NCBI GenBank assembly: GCA_017623935.1
Contig: JAGAOC010000017.1
Coordinates: 1 to 51,225 of the forward strand
Direction: 5' to 3'
DNA: 51,225 bases
DNA from: Agathobacter sp.
Lineage (GTDB): Bacteria > Bacillota > Clostridia > Lachnospirales > Lachnospiraceae
Part shown: positions 8,693 through 17,432 of the stretch, one piece after another
Layout: each line of letters begins with the position of its first letter
Position numbering within the stretch: position 1 is the stretch's first letter
Made by a program: the position numbers and the translations under genes
The notes under the pieces: model-generated
The model's database searches: none
What the model was told of the DNA's origin: nothing
The model's input: only the letters and a program-made list of their open reading frames with translations

Positions 8693-10099
8693 ATGTATAT
8701 TTTTATATCCCATTCATCAACAGATGCAAAAACAGCACAGGATCTGTGCGCATATATAGAAGAAAATGGAAACGATTGTTTTTTGGCACCGCGAGATATC
8801 AGACCGGGGTGCGAGTATGCGGCAGAGATCATAGAAGGAGTGGATCGTTCTGACGCGGTTTTTTTGGTTTTGTCCAATGCGTCTAACCAGTCCCCTCATG
8901 TCCTGCGTGAAGTGGAAAGAGCAGTGACTAGATCGATTCCGATTCTGGTCTATAAGATAGAAGATGTAGAATTGACAAAATCTATGGAATATTTCCTGAT
9001 GACCCATCAGTGGATGAATTCCAAGAAGAATAGTTATGCAGATATTTTAGAAAATATCGAGAAGTTGAGATCTACTAAGAGCGATCAGGTGGTAAATTCC
9101 ATAGGAAGCCAGGCTGCAGAACAGGCTGACCAGGGAGCAAAAGAGGGCAAAGTGAAAAAGACTGCTCCTAACAAGAAAATGCTCATTGCGCTTGCGTCTG
9201 TGGCATTACTTGTAGTCGTTGCAGCAACAGCTATGGCGGTAATGTTTAGTAAAAATCCTGCAGGTGGAAATTCCCAGGTGGGAAGCGATGCAGTGGTGGC
9301 GGATGTTCAGTTAGGGGATACGGTAGTCATGGGAACCTATAATGATGCGGATATTTCCTGGAGAGTGTTAAGTATCTCTGAGGATCAGACTGAGGCGGTA
9401 CTTGTTTCAGAAAAGGTACTCACCGTGAAAGCCTATGACACCGCAGAAAGTGGAAAATTTAATTATGATGGTGATATAAGCTACTATTCACAAGAATCTG
9501 AGGCTGATACAGATCTAGAACTTCAGGCCTATGTCAGAGGCAATAGTAGTTGGGAAAATTCCAACATTAGAACCTGGCTTAATTCTACGGAAGAAAATGT
9601 AAAATACGAAGGTCAGGCTCCTGAAACTTCTGCCATGGCAGACTTGTGCAATGGTTACAATTCCGAAGCGGGATTTTTGTGCGGTTTTACAGAAGAGGAG
9701 CTGGAAGCGATCAAAGTTACTACAGTGGAGACCACAGGAAATGCGTTATCTGATTCTGAGACTTTAGTAACCGAAGATAAAGTATTTCTGTTATCTATGG
9801 AGGAATTGGATTGGTTTGAAGAGGCTAACGTGTCCATTTTGGCAGAACCGACAGAGGAAGCCATTGCCAAGGATCAGTCTTATTTTTACCAGGATTATTG
9901 TATTGGTTTTGGAACAGAAAATACGATGTGGTGGCTGAGAGAACCGGTAGAAGGGTCTTCTTCCCAGTGTTATCTGATAGGAAACGGTTATCGTGAGGAG
10001 AATATCTACACCTGGGAAGTGGGAGTGGAAAGTTTTGGAATACGGCCGGCCATCACGGTAGATCTAACAAAGAATTGTTTGAAAACAGAGACACCGTAA
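8693..10099 (+). CDS. TIR-domain transmembrane protein with DUF6273-like outer domain
   Basis: A 468-residue protein in three parts. Residues 1 to about 110 are a TIR domain (TIR_2 type): it opens with YIFISHSSTD, has APRDIRPG at the BB-loop position, and Glu73 in LREVERA sits where TIR NADases carry the catalytic glutamate. A charged linker follows, then one TM helix (about 162-186). The outer 280 residues start with a Gly/Ser stretch and resemble DUF6273: ISWRVLSI, NIRTWLN, MWWLREP and the closing FGIRPAITV. There is no signal peptide, so the TIR domain is cytoplasmic. The kinase gene starts 19 bp after it. I start at ATG 8693 (GGGAAAGG upstream) rather than TTG 8672. NADase activity is possible but unproven; it could be only a scaffold. 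Confidence 0.78.
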   Translation: MYIFISHSSTDAKTAQDLCAYIEENGNDCFLAPRDIRPGCEYAAEIIEGVDRSDAVFLVLSNASNQSPHVLREVERAVTRSIPILVYKIEDVELTKSMEYFLMTHQWMNSKKNSYADILENIEKLRSTKSDQVVNSIGSQAAEQADQGAKEGKVKKTAPNKKMLIALASVALLVVVAATAMAVMFSKNPAGGNSQVGSDAVVADVQLGDTVVMGTYNDADISWRVLSISEDQTEAVLVSEKVLTVKAYDTAESGKFNYDGDISYYSQESEADTDLELQAYVRGNSSWENSNIRTWLNSTEENVKYEGQAPETSAMADLCNGYNSEAGFLCGFTEEELEAIKVTTVETTGNALSDSETLVTEDKVFLLSMEELDWFEEANVSILAEPTEEAIAKDQSYFYQDYCIGFGTENTMWWLREPVEGSSSQCYLIGNGYREENIYTWEVGVESFGIRPAITVDLTKNCLKTETP

Positions 10100-10118
10100 C
10101 TTTTGAGAGGTTATAACA

Positions 10119-11600
10119 ATGAAAAAAAGAATGTCACTTTCCTTACAATTGATATTGGTCATGGTTCTCTTAGTAGCAGGAACCATAGGGCTTTGTCTGT
10201 TTTTGAATAATACATTCTTGGAAAAGTATTATGTATACAATAAGCAGACCGAGTTGAGGGAAGGTTTTCAGATGATCAATAAAGCCAGTGAGGATGGAAC
10301 TTTGTTGACGGAAGATTTTGATATTACCTTTGAGAAGATCTGTACCAATGGCAATATCAATATTATCGTTACGGCACCAAACCGACAGGTTATACGTTCT
10401 TTTTCTGTGAATCAGCAGCTTCTTATGATGAAACTGAATGAATTTATTACCGGTGGAAGAAAAGAAGAACCTCAGGTCATTGTAAGCACGGAACAGTATA
10501 TCGTAGAAAAACAGCGAGACAGCAGGATGCAGGCAGAATATCTGATCTTATATGGATGGCTTCCGGACGGAAATTATGTCTATATGCAGACAGCATTAGA
10601 GGGAGTTCGGGAGAGTGCGGATATTACCAACCGCTTCTTTTTAGTGATCGGAATCTGTGCGTTGATCATTTGTGTGATCGTTATCATCATTGTTTCTAAG
10701 GGGATTTCACGGCCGATCCGTCGGCTTTCCGGGATCAGTGAGAAAATGTCCAATCTGGAGTTTGAAGCAAAATATGAATCCGGAGCCCACACCAGCCGAG
10801 AAGTTGATGAGTTGGGACAGCATATGAATGAAATGTCTGCCAGTCTGGAAAAGACTATTTCAGAATTAAAGAGTGCAAATAACGAATTATTGCAGGATCT
10901 TGAGAAAAAAGAACAGATCGATGAAATGCGTAAGGAATTCTTATCTAATGTTTCTCATGAATTAAAGACCCCTCTGGCGTTGATCCAAGGATATGCGGAG
11001 GGGCTAAAAGAGTGTGTCAATGAAGAAGAAGGAAGCAGGGATTTTTACTGTGAAGTCATTGTAGATGAAGCAGATAAAATGAACCAGATGGTAAGAAAAC
11101 TCTTAACTCTCAATCAATTGGAATTTGGAAATGATGTGGTAGAACTGGAACGTTTTGATATGACAGAACTGGTTCGGGGCGTGGTATCGGCATCTTCTCT
11201 TATGGCAGCTTCGGAAGGAATTCAAATGGAATTCTTACAGGAAGATGCGGTCTATGTCTGGGGAGATGAATTTAAGATCGAGCAGGTGATCTCTAATTAT
11301 CTGAGCAATGCCATTCATTACGCCAGGGGAGAAAAGAAGATTCAGATCTTTTTCAGAAGAGAAGAACAGTTGCTTCGAGTTTCGGTATTCAATACGGGAG
11401 ATCAGATACCAGAAGAAGAGCTGGATAAAGTCTGGATCAAATTCTACAAAGTGGATAAGGCAAGGACCAGAGAATATGGTGGAAGTGGAATTGGACTTTC
11501 CATTGTAAAAGCCATTATGGATTCTCATCATCAGAACTGTGGTGTTGTGAATCATGAGAACGGGGTGGAATTCTGGATGGAACTGGAATGTTGTAATTAG
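10119..11600 (+). CDS. Membrane sensor histidine kinase without adjacent response regulator
   Basis: A 493-residue kinase. TM1 is at about residues 10-29 and TM2 at about 172-192, enclosing an outer sensor domain of about 140 residues. HAMP follows (ISRPIRRLSGISEKM), then a coiled-coil linker (about 235-268). In the HisKA domain His280 lies in FLSNVSHELKTPLA. The HATPase domain has an N-box (ISNYLSNAIHYA), a degenerate G1 (VFNTGDQIPEE instead of DxGxG), an F-box (IKFYKVDKAR) and G2 (GGSGIGLSI). Such kinases normally follow an OmpR-type response regulator. None is adjacent: upstream is the TIR protein and downstream a lipoprotein. The partner regulator must be elsewhere or the kinase has another job. 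Confidence 0.9.
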   Translation: MKKRMSLSLQLILVMVLLVAGTIGLCLFLNNTFLEKYYVYNKQTELREGFQMINKASEDGTLLTEDFDITFEKICTNGNINIIVTAPNRQVIRSFSVNQQLLMMKLNEFITGGRKEEPQVIVSTEQYIVEKQRDSRMQAEYLILYGWLPDGNYVYMQTALEGVRESADITNRFFLVIGICALIICVIVIIIVSKGISRPIRRLSGISEKMSNLEFEAKYESGAHTSREVDELGQHMNEMSASLEKTISELKSANNELLQDLEKKEQIDEMRKEFLSNVSHELKTPLALIQGYAEGLKECVNEEEGSRDFYCEVIVDEADKMNQMVRKLLTLNQLEFGNDVVELERFDMTELVRGVVSASSLMAASEGIQMEFLQEDAVYVWGDEFKIEQVISNYLSNAIHYARGEKKIQIFFRREEQLLRVSVFNTGDQIPEEELDKVWIKFYKVDKARTREYGGSGIGLSIVKAIMDSHHQNCGVVNHENGVEFWMELECCN

Positions 11601-11698
11601 TCCAACTGCATAAAATAATCCTTTATTTTTAGTTGCTATATGACAAAAAATGTGATACCATTATTATATTTATAGGAGAAAAGTCACAAGGAGTTGAC

Positions 11699-12415
11699 AT
11701 GAAAAAGAGAATTTATAGTTTTTTTGCACTGACGCTGGTCTGTACGGGGCTGTTAAGCGGGTGCGGAGCGCAGTTGTACGAGCTGACTGAGAAGGAAGAA
11801 GAAGTCATTATTCAGTATGCAGCTTATGTTCTGGGGAAGCATAACATCTACCAGAAAGACGGAATGGTGAAGCTAGAACCGGAAGAATACAGAGAGACGG
11901 AAGAGGTGGACACCCAGTCTGATGTACCGGAGACTGAGACTCCGGGAGGAGAGAACGGAGATGGCGGTGAAGGTTCAGGTGCTGAGACAACCGTACCTGA
12001 GAGTGTTTCTCTTTCAGTTATTGCTGGTCATGAAGGAAAGATTTCTTTCCAGTATCTGGGATACGAGACCGTAACGAACTATTCAGAAGGTGAATATTTC
12101 TCATTGGATGCGGGAGAAGGTAATGCTTTCGTTGTTATGCATTTTAACATGAAGAATGAGACGGAACAGGATGCAGATGTGAATCTGATGAAGATCAGCC
12201 CGACTTTTTATTGTCAGGTGAATGGAGATCAGACATATAAGTGTGAGAAGTCTTTGGCGAATCAGGATTTATGTACTTATCTTGCAACCGTTAAGGCAGG
12301 AGAAGAGCAGGAAGTAGTACTTTTATTTAAAGTTCCGGAAGGGGTAGCCGGCAATATTACAAATCTGGAACTGCTTTTTGATCAGGGAGATGCAAAAGCA
12401 ACGGTAATTTTGTAG
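11699..12415 (+). CDS. Secreted lipoprotein, DUF4352-like domain
   Basis: A 238-residue lipoprotein. The N-terminus is a signal peptide with lipobox LLSGC (cysteine near residue 22). A low-complexity linker rich in Glu, Thr, Gly and Pro (about residues 60-105) leads to a C-terminal beta-sandwich of about 130 residues. The latter resembles DUF4352-type immunoglobulin-like domains: it has the NAFVVMHFNMKNET strand and ends EEQEVVLLFKVPEG. ATG 11699 is preceded by AAGGAG at 6 nt, so the upstream in-frame codon at 11633 is not used. It lies about 100 bp after the histidine kinase in the same direction and could be an outer partner or target. Function unknown. Confidence 0.72.
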   Translation: MKKRIYSFFALTLVCTGLLSGCGAQLYELTEKEEEVIIQYAAYVLGKHNIYQKDGMVKLEPEEYRETEEVDTQSDVPETETPGGENGDGGEGSGAETTVPESVSLSVIAGHEGKISFQYLGYETVTNYSEGEYFSLDAGEGNAFVVMHFNMKNETEQDADVNLMKISPTFYCQVNGDQTYKCEKSLANQDLCTYLATVKAGEEQEVVLLFKVPEGVAGNITNLELLFDQGDAKATVIL

Positions 12416-12461
12416 AAAATGTAAAAAATATTAAAAAAAATCACCACTTTATAGAACAATA

Positions 12462-12470
12462 TGTTATACT
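12462..12470 (+). promoter_or_regulatory. Extended -10 promoter for cheV
   Basis: The sequence TGTTATACT gives a TGn extension plus TATACT (12465-12470), 30 bp before cheV. No good -35 box is visible, as is usual for extended -10 promoters. I see no sigma-D-like GCCGATAA box. Confidence 0.4.
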
Positions 12471-12500
12471 AGATTATATAAGAACTTTGGGAGGACAGAT

Positions 12501-13409
12501 ATGGATACAAATATACTTTTGGAATCAGGAACCAATGAGTTAGAAATATTGGAATTTACTTTGGGGAACAATCATTATGGAATCAACGTAGCTAAGATTC
12601 GTGAGATTCTTACATATCAGCCGGTTACACCGGTGCCGAACTCACATCCAAGCGTAGAAGGTATTTTTATGCCGCGTGATACCATGATCACTGTTATCAA
12701 TCTGAAGAGTTGTTTAGGACAGCCTCAGTCACAAGATGAAGGTCTTTTCATTATTACTAATTTTAATAAATTAAACATTGCGTTTCATGTTGATCAGGTT
12801 ATTGGAATCCATCGTGTGTCTTGGGAAGAGATCATTAAGCCTGACTCTACTTTGAATACAAGTGATGTCAGCGTTTCTACCGGTGTTATTAAGATTCAGG
12901 AGAAGCTGGTAGTGATCTTAGACTTTGAGTCAATCGTTTCAGGAATCAGTCCGGAGACAGGACTTCGTACGAATGACGTGGATCAGATGGAGAAGAGAGA
13001 GAGAAGTGATTCTCCAATCCTTATTGCGGAAGATTCTCCATTGTTAAGCAAGCTGATCACAGATTGCTTAAGAAAAGCAGGATATGTCAAACTTATCGTT
13101 ACGAACAACGGACAGGAAGCATGGGATAAGCTCAGCGAATTCAAACAGCAGGGTAATGTATTAGATAAAGTTCATTGTATCATTACTGATATTGAGATGC
13201 CTCAGATGGACGGACATCGCCTTACAAAACTTGCGAAAACAGATGATGTAATAAAGACCATTCCGCTTATCATTTTCTCATCCCTTGTTAATGAGGAAAT
13301 GAAACGTAAAGGCGAGCAGCTCGGTGCAGATGCACAGTTGACGAAACCGGAGATTGGGCAGTTAGTTGCAGCGATTGATGATTTGATTGAGAAAACACAG
13401 GGAAAATAA
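12501..13409 (+). CDS. cheV: Chemotaxis coupling protein CheV
   Basis: A 302-residue two-domain protein. Residues 1 to about 160 are a CheW-like coupling domain, with ILEFTLGNNHYGINVAKIREIL at its start and GIFMPRDTMITVINL in the middle. Residues about 175-300 are a receiver domain with the acidic pocket LIAEDS, phosphoacceptor Asp230 in IITDIEMPQMDG, the Ser of IIFSS and the Lys of LTKPE. CheV couples chemoreceptors to CheA and tunes adaptation by its own phosphorylation. No CheA, receptor or CheR/CheB gene is in the window. GGGAGG lies before ATG 12501. A strong hairpin follows the stop codon. Confidence 0.95.
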   Translation: MDTNILLESGTNELEILEFTLGNNHYGINVAKIREILTYQPVTPVPNSHPSVEGIFMPRDTMITVINLKSCLGQPQSQDEGLFIITNFNKLNIAFHVDQVIGIHRVSWEEIIKPDSTLNTSDVSVSTGVIKIQEKLVVILDFESIVSGISPETGLRTNDVDQMEKRERSDSPILIAEDSPLLSKLITDCLRKAGYVKLIVTNNGQEAWDKLSEFKQQGNVLDKVHCIITDIEMPQMDGHRLTKLAKTDDVIKTIPLIIFSSLVNEEMKRKGEQLGADAQLTKPEIGQLVAAIDDLIEKTQGK

Positions 13410-13422
13410 GAGTTAAGAACGC

Positions 13423-13453
13423 TAAGGGGTGTGGTGATTCATCACATCCCTTA
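13423..13453 (+). terminator. Hairpin after cheV (terminator or attenuator)
   Basis: A 13-bp stem with two G-U pairs (TAAGGGGTGTGGT at 13423-13435, ATCACATCCCTTA at 13441-13453) and a 5-nt loop. No T-run follows, so it may slow or partly end cheV transcription, or stabilise its 3' end, before the next gene 25 bp on. Confidence 0.5.
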
Positions 13454-13478
13454 ATGTGTTCCATTACAGGAGCGTTTT

Positions 13479-15077
13479 ATGAAAAATATTTCACAGGAAA
13501 ATTATCTTGACCAGTTATTAAATTCAATTGATGGAAAAAGTTCTGGCGGGAAGAAAGAAACAGACATTTTAGAAGATGAATTAGTTCAGGCACATCAGAA
13601 ACAGACCAGTGCAGATGAAGTTTCATCAGAAGATGACTTTATCCGGGAGTTTGAGAGAGAATTAGCAGAAGAAGGATATGGCCAGTATATTTCTGAATTC
13701 GAGAAGGAATTGAGTGAAGAACGTCAGATTAAGGAACAACCTTTAAGAGAGCAGGTCAATTTCTCTGATTTAGGAGAGGGGGGATTGGACTCCGTCTCTG
13801 AGGACATTGATTCTGTTATTCAGAAGATCACCGGTGACGATTTCGGCGGAAGCGGACTGGGAGATCTTTCCTTATCAGGTGACATTGATCTAAGTGATGA
13901 TACTTTTATTGATAATCTGGGGGATGGAAATGGAGGAGCCCAGGGGGATACGCTTGATCTGTCTGCATTAGATTCTATGCAGGGAGATACTCTTGATCTG
14001 TCTCAGTTGGAAGAGAGTTTTGCCCGTACAGAAGATGGGGAAGTGGATCTTTCCGGAAAAGGAACAAAGACCTTAGATGATATCCTGGCAGAAGAGGACG
14101 AATTAAACGATATTGGAGCATTATTTGCCGGAAGTGATGAAGGTGTTTCAGAAGGCGCTAGCGAGATAGATCTTTTTGGACAGCAACAGATGGAGGCCGC
14201 AGAAGCAGGGATCTCTGAGGAGGAATCCGGTAAAGGCAAGAAAAAGAAGAAAGCCGGCAAAGGAGCGGGCGGATTTTTCCAGAAGCTGGGTAAACTCTTC
14301 TTCTCAGAAGCGGAAGAGGAATCTAATACTGTGGATCTAAATGACACCAATGATGTGAGTGTTCAGGAGCTTTCCGCAGAGAATCAGCAGATCCTTATGG
14401 AACTGGGATCGCTGGATGACAAGCCAGAAGCAGGCGGAAAAAAGAAAAAAGATAAGAAACAGAAGAAGGCAAAGAAGGAAGCAAAACCGAAAGCTAAGAA
14501 AGCAAAAGCACCGAAGCCGAAGAAAGCTCCAAAGCCAAAGAAAAAGAAACCGGTAGATAATACACCACCGCTTCCAAAGAAACCAGTGTTTATGATCTTT
14601 TTACTGGTGGCATCTATGGCCGCTTTTGTGTTATTAGGAACATATTTGATCGGATATGCCAATAGCTTTAACCCTGCAAAGGAGTTATTTGAAGAGGGAG
14701 AATATGCAGAGGCGTTTGAATTGATCGGAGGCTCAACACCAAGAGAAGAAGATGAAGAGATGCATAATCAGCTCAAAGTTCTTTCTGCAGTTCAGAGTGA
14801 GTATCATGCCTATGAGGTATTTTTCTCTATGGATATGCAGCAGGAAGCATTAGATTCCTTGATCTGCGCAGCAGGAAGATATGAAGTAAATTATGAAGGT
14901 GCTGTAGAGTACGGATGTGAAGATCTGATGGATGAATTAAAGCAGAAGATTGAGACTCCACTGAAAGTACATTATCAGACCAGTTTTGAAGAAGCATTAG
15001 AGATCTACAGTATTCGGGATAGAAAAGAGTATTCCAAGAAAATTATGGAAAAGCTGCAGCAGTTAGGCTTGGATTAG
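13479..15077 (+). CDS. Large acidic/lysine-rich single-pass membrane protein
   Basis: A 532-residue protein I cannot name. Its N-terminal 270 residues are strongly acidic and Gly/Ser-rich, and the unit GDTLDLSxLxx occurs twice at about 157-180. Two very basic tracts follow: a GKGKKKKKAGKG-like tract near 252-262 and a Lys/Ala/Pro-rich tract of about 45 residues near 320-365. One TM helix spans about 371-395. The last 135 residues, outside the membrane if the N-terminus is in the cytoplasm, are helical with FEEGEYAEAFELIGG, a TPR-like pattern. It lies between cheV and hisH, 9 bp before the latter. It may be a membrane-anchored scaffold. Composition is unlike any neighbour. Confidence 0.75.
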   Translation: MKNISQENYLDQLLNSIDGKSSGGKKETDILEDELVQAHQKQTSADEVSSEDDFIREFERELAEEGYGQYISEFEKELSEERQIKEQPLREQVNFSDLGEGGLDSVSEDIDSVIQKITGDDFGGSGLGDLSLSGDIDLSDDTFIDNLGDGNGGAQGDTLDLSALDSMQGDTLDLSQLEESFARTEDGEVDLSGKGTKTLDDILAEEDELNDIGALFAGSDEGVSEGASEIDLFGQQQMEAAEAGISEEESGKGKKKKKAGKGAGGFFQKLGKLFFSEAEEESNTVDLNDTNDVSVQELSAENQQILMELGSLDDKPEAGGKKKKDKKQKKAKKEAKPKAKKAKAPKPKKAPKPKKKKPVDNTPPLPKKPVFMIFLLVASMAAFVLLGTYLIGYANSFNPAKELFEEGEYAEAFELIGGSTPREEDEEMHNQLKVLSAVQSEYHAYEVFFSMDMQQEALDSLICAAGRYEVNYEGAVEYGCEDLMDELKQKIETPLKVHYQTSFEEALEIYSIRDRKEYSKKIMEKLQQLGLD

Positions 15078-15085
15078 GAGACAAC

Positions 15086-15691
15086 ATGATCGCAATTATT
15101 GATTATAATGCAGGAAATTTAAAGAGCGTAGAGAAGGCTTTAAATTCTATGGGACAGGAATGTGTGATCACCAGAGATTTTAAAGAGATCGAGCAAGCTG
15201 ATAAGGTGATCCTTCCGGGAGTTGGAGCCTTTGGAGATGCTATGGATCAGCTCAAGAAATATGAGCTGGATAAGGTGATTCGGGAAGTGACAGCAGAAAA
15301 CAAACCATTTCTTGGAATCTGTTTAGGTTTACAGCTTCTTTTTGAGGGAAGTGAAGAGAGCCAAGGTGTAGAAGGACTTCACATTCTGGATGGACAGATT
15401 TTGCGGATCCCGGATCAGGAAGGGTTAAAGATCCCTCATATTGGATGGAATTCTTTAAAACTCTCTAACGACGGAAGATTATTCAAAGGAATTTCACAGG
15501 ATGCATATGTATATTTTGTTCATTCCTATTATCTGAAAGCAAAAGAGCAGGATATTGTAAAGGCAACAACAGAATACAGTACCTGTATTCATGCTTCTGT
15601 TGAGAAGGGCAATGTGTTTGCCTGCCAGTTCCACCCGGAGAAGAGTAGTACGGTAGGACTGGAGATCTTAAAGAATTTTACAGAGATTTAG
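15086..15691 (+). CDS. hisH: Imidazole glycerol phosphate synthase glutaminase subunit HisH
   Basis: A 201-residue class I glutamine amidotransferase that supplies ammonia to HisF in step five of histidine synthesis. The nucleophile is Cys79 in [12 protein letters not shown], and the catalytic His-Glu pair is in QFHPEKSS near the C-terminus. The oxyanion strand (PGVGAFG) and PHIGWN motif are intact. The gene is 9 bp after the membrane-protein gene and 10 bp before hisF, so they are co-transcribed. The other his genes are not in the window, so the histidine pathway is split. Confidence 0.97.
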   Translation: MIAIIDYNAGNLKSVEKALNSMGQECVITRDFKEIEQADKVILPGVGAFGDAMDQLKKYELDKVIREVTAENKPFLGICLGLQLLFEGSEESQGVEGLHILDGQILRIPDQEGLKIPHIGWNSLKLSNDGRLFKGISQDAYVYFVHSYYLKAKEQDIVKATTEYSTCIHASVEKGNVFACQFHPEKSSTVGLEILKNFTEI

Positions 15692-15701
15692 GAGACAAGA
15701 T

Positions 15702-16463
15702 ATGTTTACAAAAAGGATTATCCCATGTCTGGATGTGAATAATGGCAGAGTAGTAAAAGGCGTTAATTTTGTGAATCTGCAGGATGCAGGCGATCCTGTA
15801 GAGATTGCAGCAGCTTATGATAAAGCCGGTGCAGATGAAGTAGTATTTTTGGACATTACAGCTTCTTCTGACAATAGAGGGACTGTTGTGGATATGGTTC
15901 GAAAAGTAGCAGAGAAAGTATTTATTCCATTTACGGTAGGTGGTGGAATCCGTACGGTAGAGGATTTTAAAGTGTTGCTTCGGGAAGGTGCAGATAAGAT
16001 CTCTATCAATTCTTCTGCTATCAATACTCCAAAGCTCATTAGTGATGCCGCTGATAAATTCGGCAGTCAGTGTGTTGTAGTAGCCATCGATGCCAGAAGA
16101 AGAGAAGATGGCAGCGGTTGGAACGTATATAAGAATGGCGGACGGATCGATACCGGATTAGATGCCATTGAGTGGGCAATGAAAGCCAACAGCTTAGGAG
16201 CAGGAGAGATACTCCTTACCAGTATGGACTGTGATGGAACCAAGGCTGGATATGATATCGAGTTGACCAGATTGATCGCAGAGAATGTTTCCATTCCGGT
16301 AATTGCTTCCGGTGGAGCAGGAACCAAAGATCATTTCTATGATGCTTTAGTAGATGGAAAAGCAGATGCAGCACTTGCGGCTTCTTTGTTCCATTACAAA
16401 GAATTGGAGATCATGGATCTTAAGAACTATCTGGCAGACAGAGGTGTTTCTGTTAGAAGATAG
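15702..16463 (+). CDS. hisF: Imidazole glycerol phosphate synthase cyclase subunit HisF
   Basis: A 253-residue (beta/alpha)8 barrel that pairs with HisH and turns PRFAR plus ammonia into imidazole glycerol phosphate and AICAR. The two catalytic aspartates are at the canonical positions: Asp11 (IIPCLDV) and Asp130 (VVAIDARR). Phosphate-binding glycines are seen in TVGGGIRT and ASGGAG. Length matches the family. The start ATG 15702 follows AGGAGAC at normal distance. It is followed 13 bp later by ung. Confidence 0.97.
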   Translation: MFTKRIIPCLDVNNGRVVKGVNFVNLQDAGDPVEIAAAYDKAGADEVVFLDITASSDNRGTVVDMVRKVAEKVFIPFTVGGGIRTVEDFKVLLREGADKISINSSAINTPKLISDAADKFGSQCVVVAIDARRREDGSGWNVYKNGGRIDTGLDAIEWAMKANSLGAGEILLTSMDCDGTKAGYDIELTRLIAENVSIPVIASGGAGTKDHFYDALVDGKADAALAASLFHYKELEIMDLKNYLADRGVSVRR

Positions 16464-16476
16464 ATGGGAGAAGATT

Positions 16477-17154
16477 ATGGCAATGATAGAGAATGACTGG
16501 CTGGATTCTATTTCAGAGGAATTTTCCAAACCTTATTATCGGAATCTATATCAGTTCGTAAAAGAAGAATATAGCCAGAGAGTCATTTATCCTCCGGCAG
16601 ATGATATTTTTAACGCCCTTCATTTTACACCTTTGAGTAAAGTAAAGGTCTTGATCCTGGGGCAGGATCCGTATCATAATGAACATCAGGCTCATGGACT
16701 GAGTTTTTCCGTATTGCCGGATCAGAAGGATATTCCGCCATCTTTGCAGAATATTTATAAAGAATTACAGGAAGATCTGGGATGCAAGATCCCGAACAAC
16801 GGATATTTGAAGAAATGGGCAGATCAGGGAGTATTGCTTTTGAATACAGTACTTACCGTGCGGGCTCATCAGGCAAATTCCCATCAGGGAAGAGGATGGG
16901 AACAGTTTACAGACGCGATCATCCGAGCAGTCAATGAACAGGATAGAGCAGTGGTCTATATGCTTTGGGGGAGACCGGCACAATCTAAGATTCCGATGTT
17001 GGATAATCCAAAACATTTGATCTTAAAGGCACCACACCCAAGTCCGTTATCCGCATATAGAGGATTTTTTGGATGCAAGCATTTCAGCCAGGCGAATGAA
17101 TTTCTTGTACAGAATGGAATGGAGCCGATCGATTGGCAGATTGAAGATCTGTAA
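16477..17154 (+). CDS. ung: Uracil-DNA glycosylase, family 1
   Basis: A 225-residue enzyme that removes uracil from DNA. The water-activating loop GQDPYH puts the catalytic Asp at residue 64, and the second motif HPSPLSAYRGF puts the catalytic His at residue 187; both match the E. coli numbering. The Leu intercalation loop and LLNTVLTVR segment are present. I start at ATG 16477, because GGGAGAAG precedes it and this gives the family length. It is the last gene of the 13.5-17.2 kb operon. Confidence 0.97.
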   Translation: MAMIENDWLDSISEEFSKPYYRNLYQFVKEEYSQRVIYPPADDIFNALHFTPLSKVKVLILGQDPYHNEHQAHGLSFSVLPDQKDIPPSLQNIYKELQEDLGCKIPNNGYLKKWADQGVLLLNTVLTVRAHQANSHQGRGWEQFTDAIIRAVNEQDRAVVYMLWGRPAQSKIPMLDNPKHLILKAPHPSPLSAYRGFFGCKHFSQANEFLVQNGMEPIDWQIEDL

Positions 17155-17432
17155 AAGATGCCTCTGCGGAATGATCGCAGGGCTTTACAATGGAATTTCT
17201 CCTAAAAAAGAGGAGTGCCCCACCGCTCAATGAGCAGTGAGGCTATTATGAAAAAAATAAACAAATTGTAATTGGCTCTTTTGTATGGTTCTATATTAGC
17301 AATAATATATGAATAAATTATGAACGAAACGGAAAAAATTTATTATTTTTCACATTTTTCTGGAAATTTCAAGAAAAAAGTTGTCAAAACTGCAAAATAG
17401 AAGTATATTTAAATTATAAAGGAGTGATGAAT
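17155..17432. other. Intergenic region with small hairpins
   Basis: No gene is visible in these 278 bp. A small hairpin (GCC-TCTGCG / CGCAG-GGC, about 17162-17185) and a second weak one (CTCCT / AGGAG, about 17201-17217) lie after ung. Neither has a T-run, so an end of the his-ung transcript is likely but not proven here. The distal part is AT-rich and contains the promoter of the next gene. Confidence 0.5.
17381..17409 (+). promoter_or_regulatory. Sigma-A-type promoter of the FliD-like gene
   Basis: TTGTCA (17381-17386) and TATATT (17404-17409) with a 17-bp spacer. It is a vegetative, not a flagellar sigma-D, promoter pattern. The start codon is 23 bp downstream. Confidence 0.6.

Noticed and set aside
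14003-14662. Open frames on the minus strand opposite the acidic/lysine-rich gene
   Set aside because: They are low-complexity (Phe/Ser/Pro-rich) complements of the Lys/Glu/Gly codons in the plus-strand gene, without start signals.
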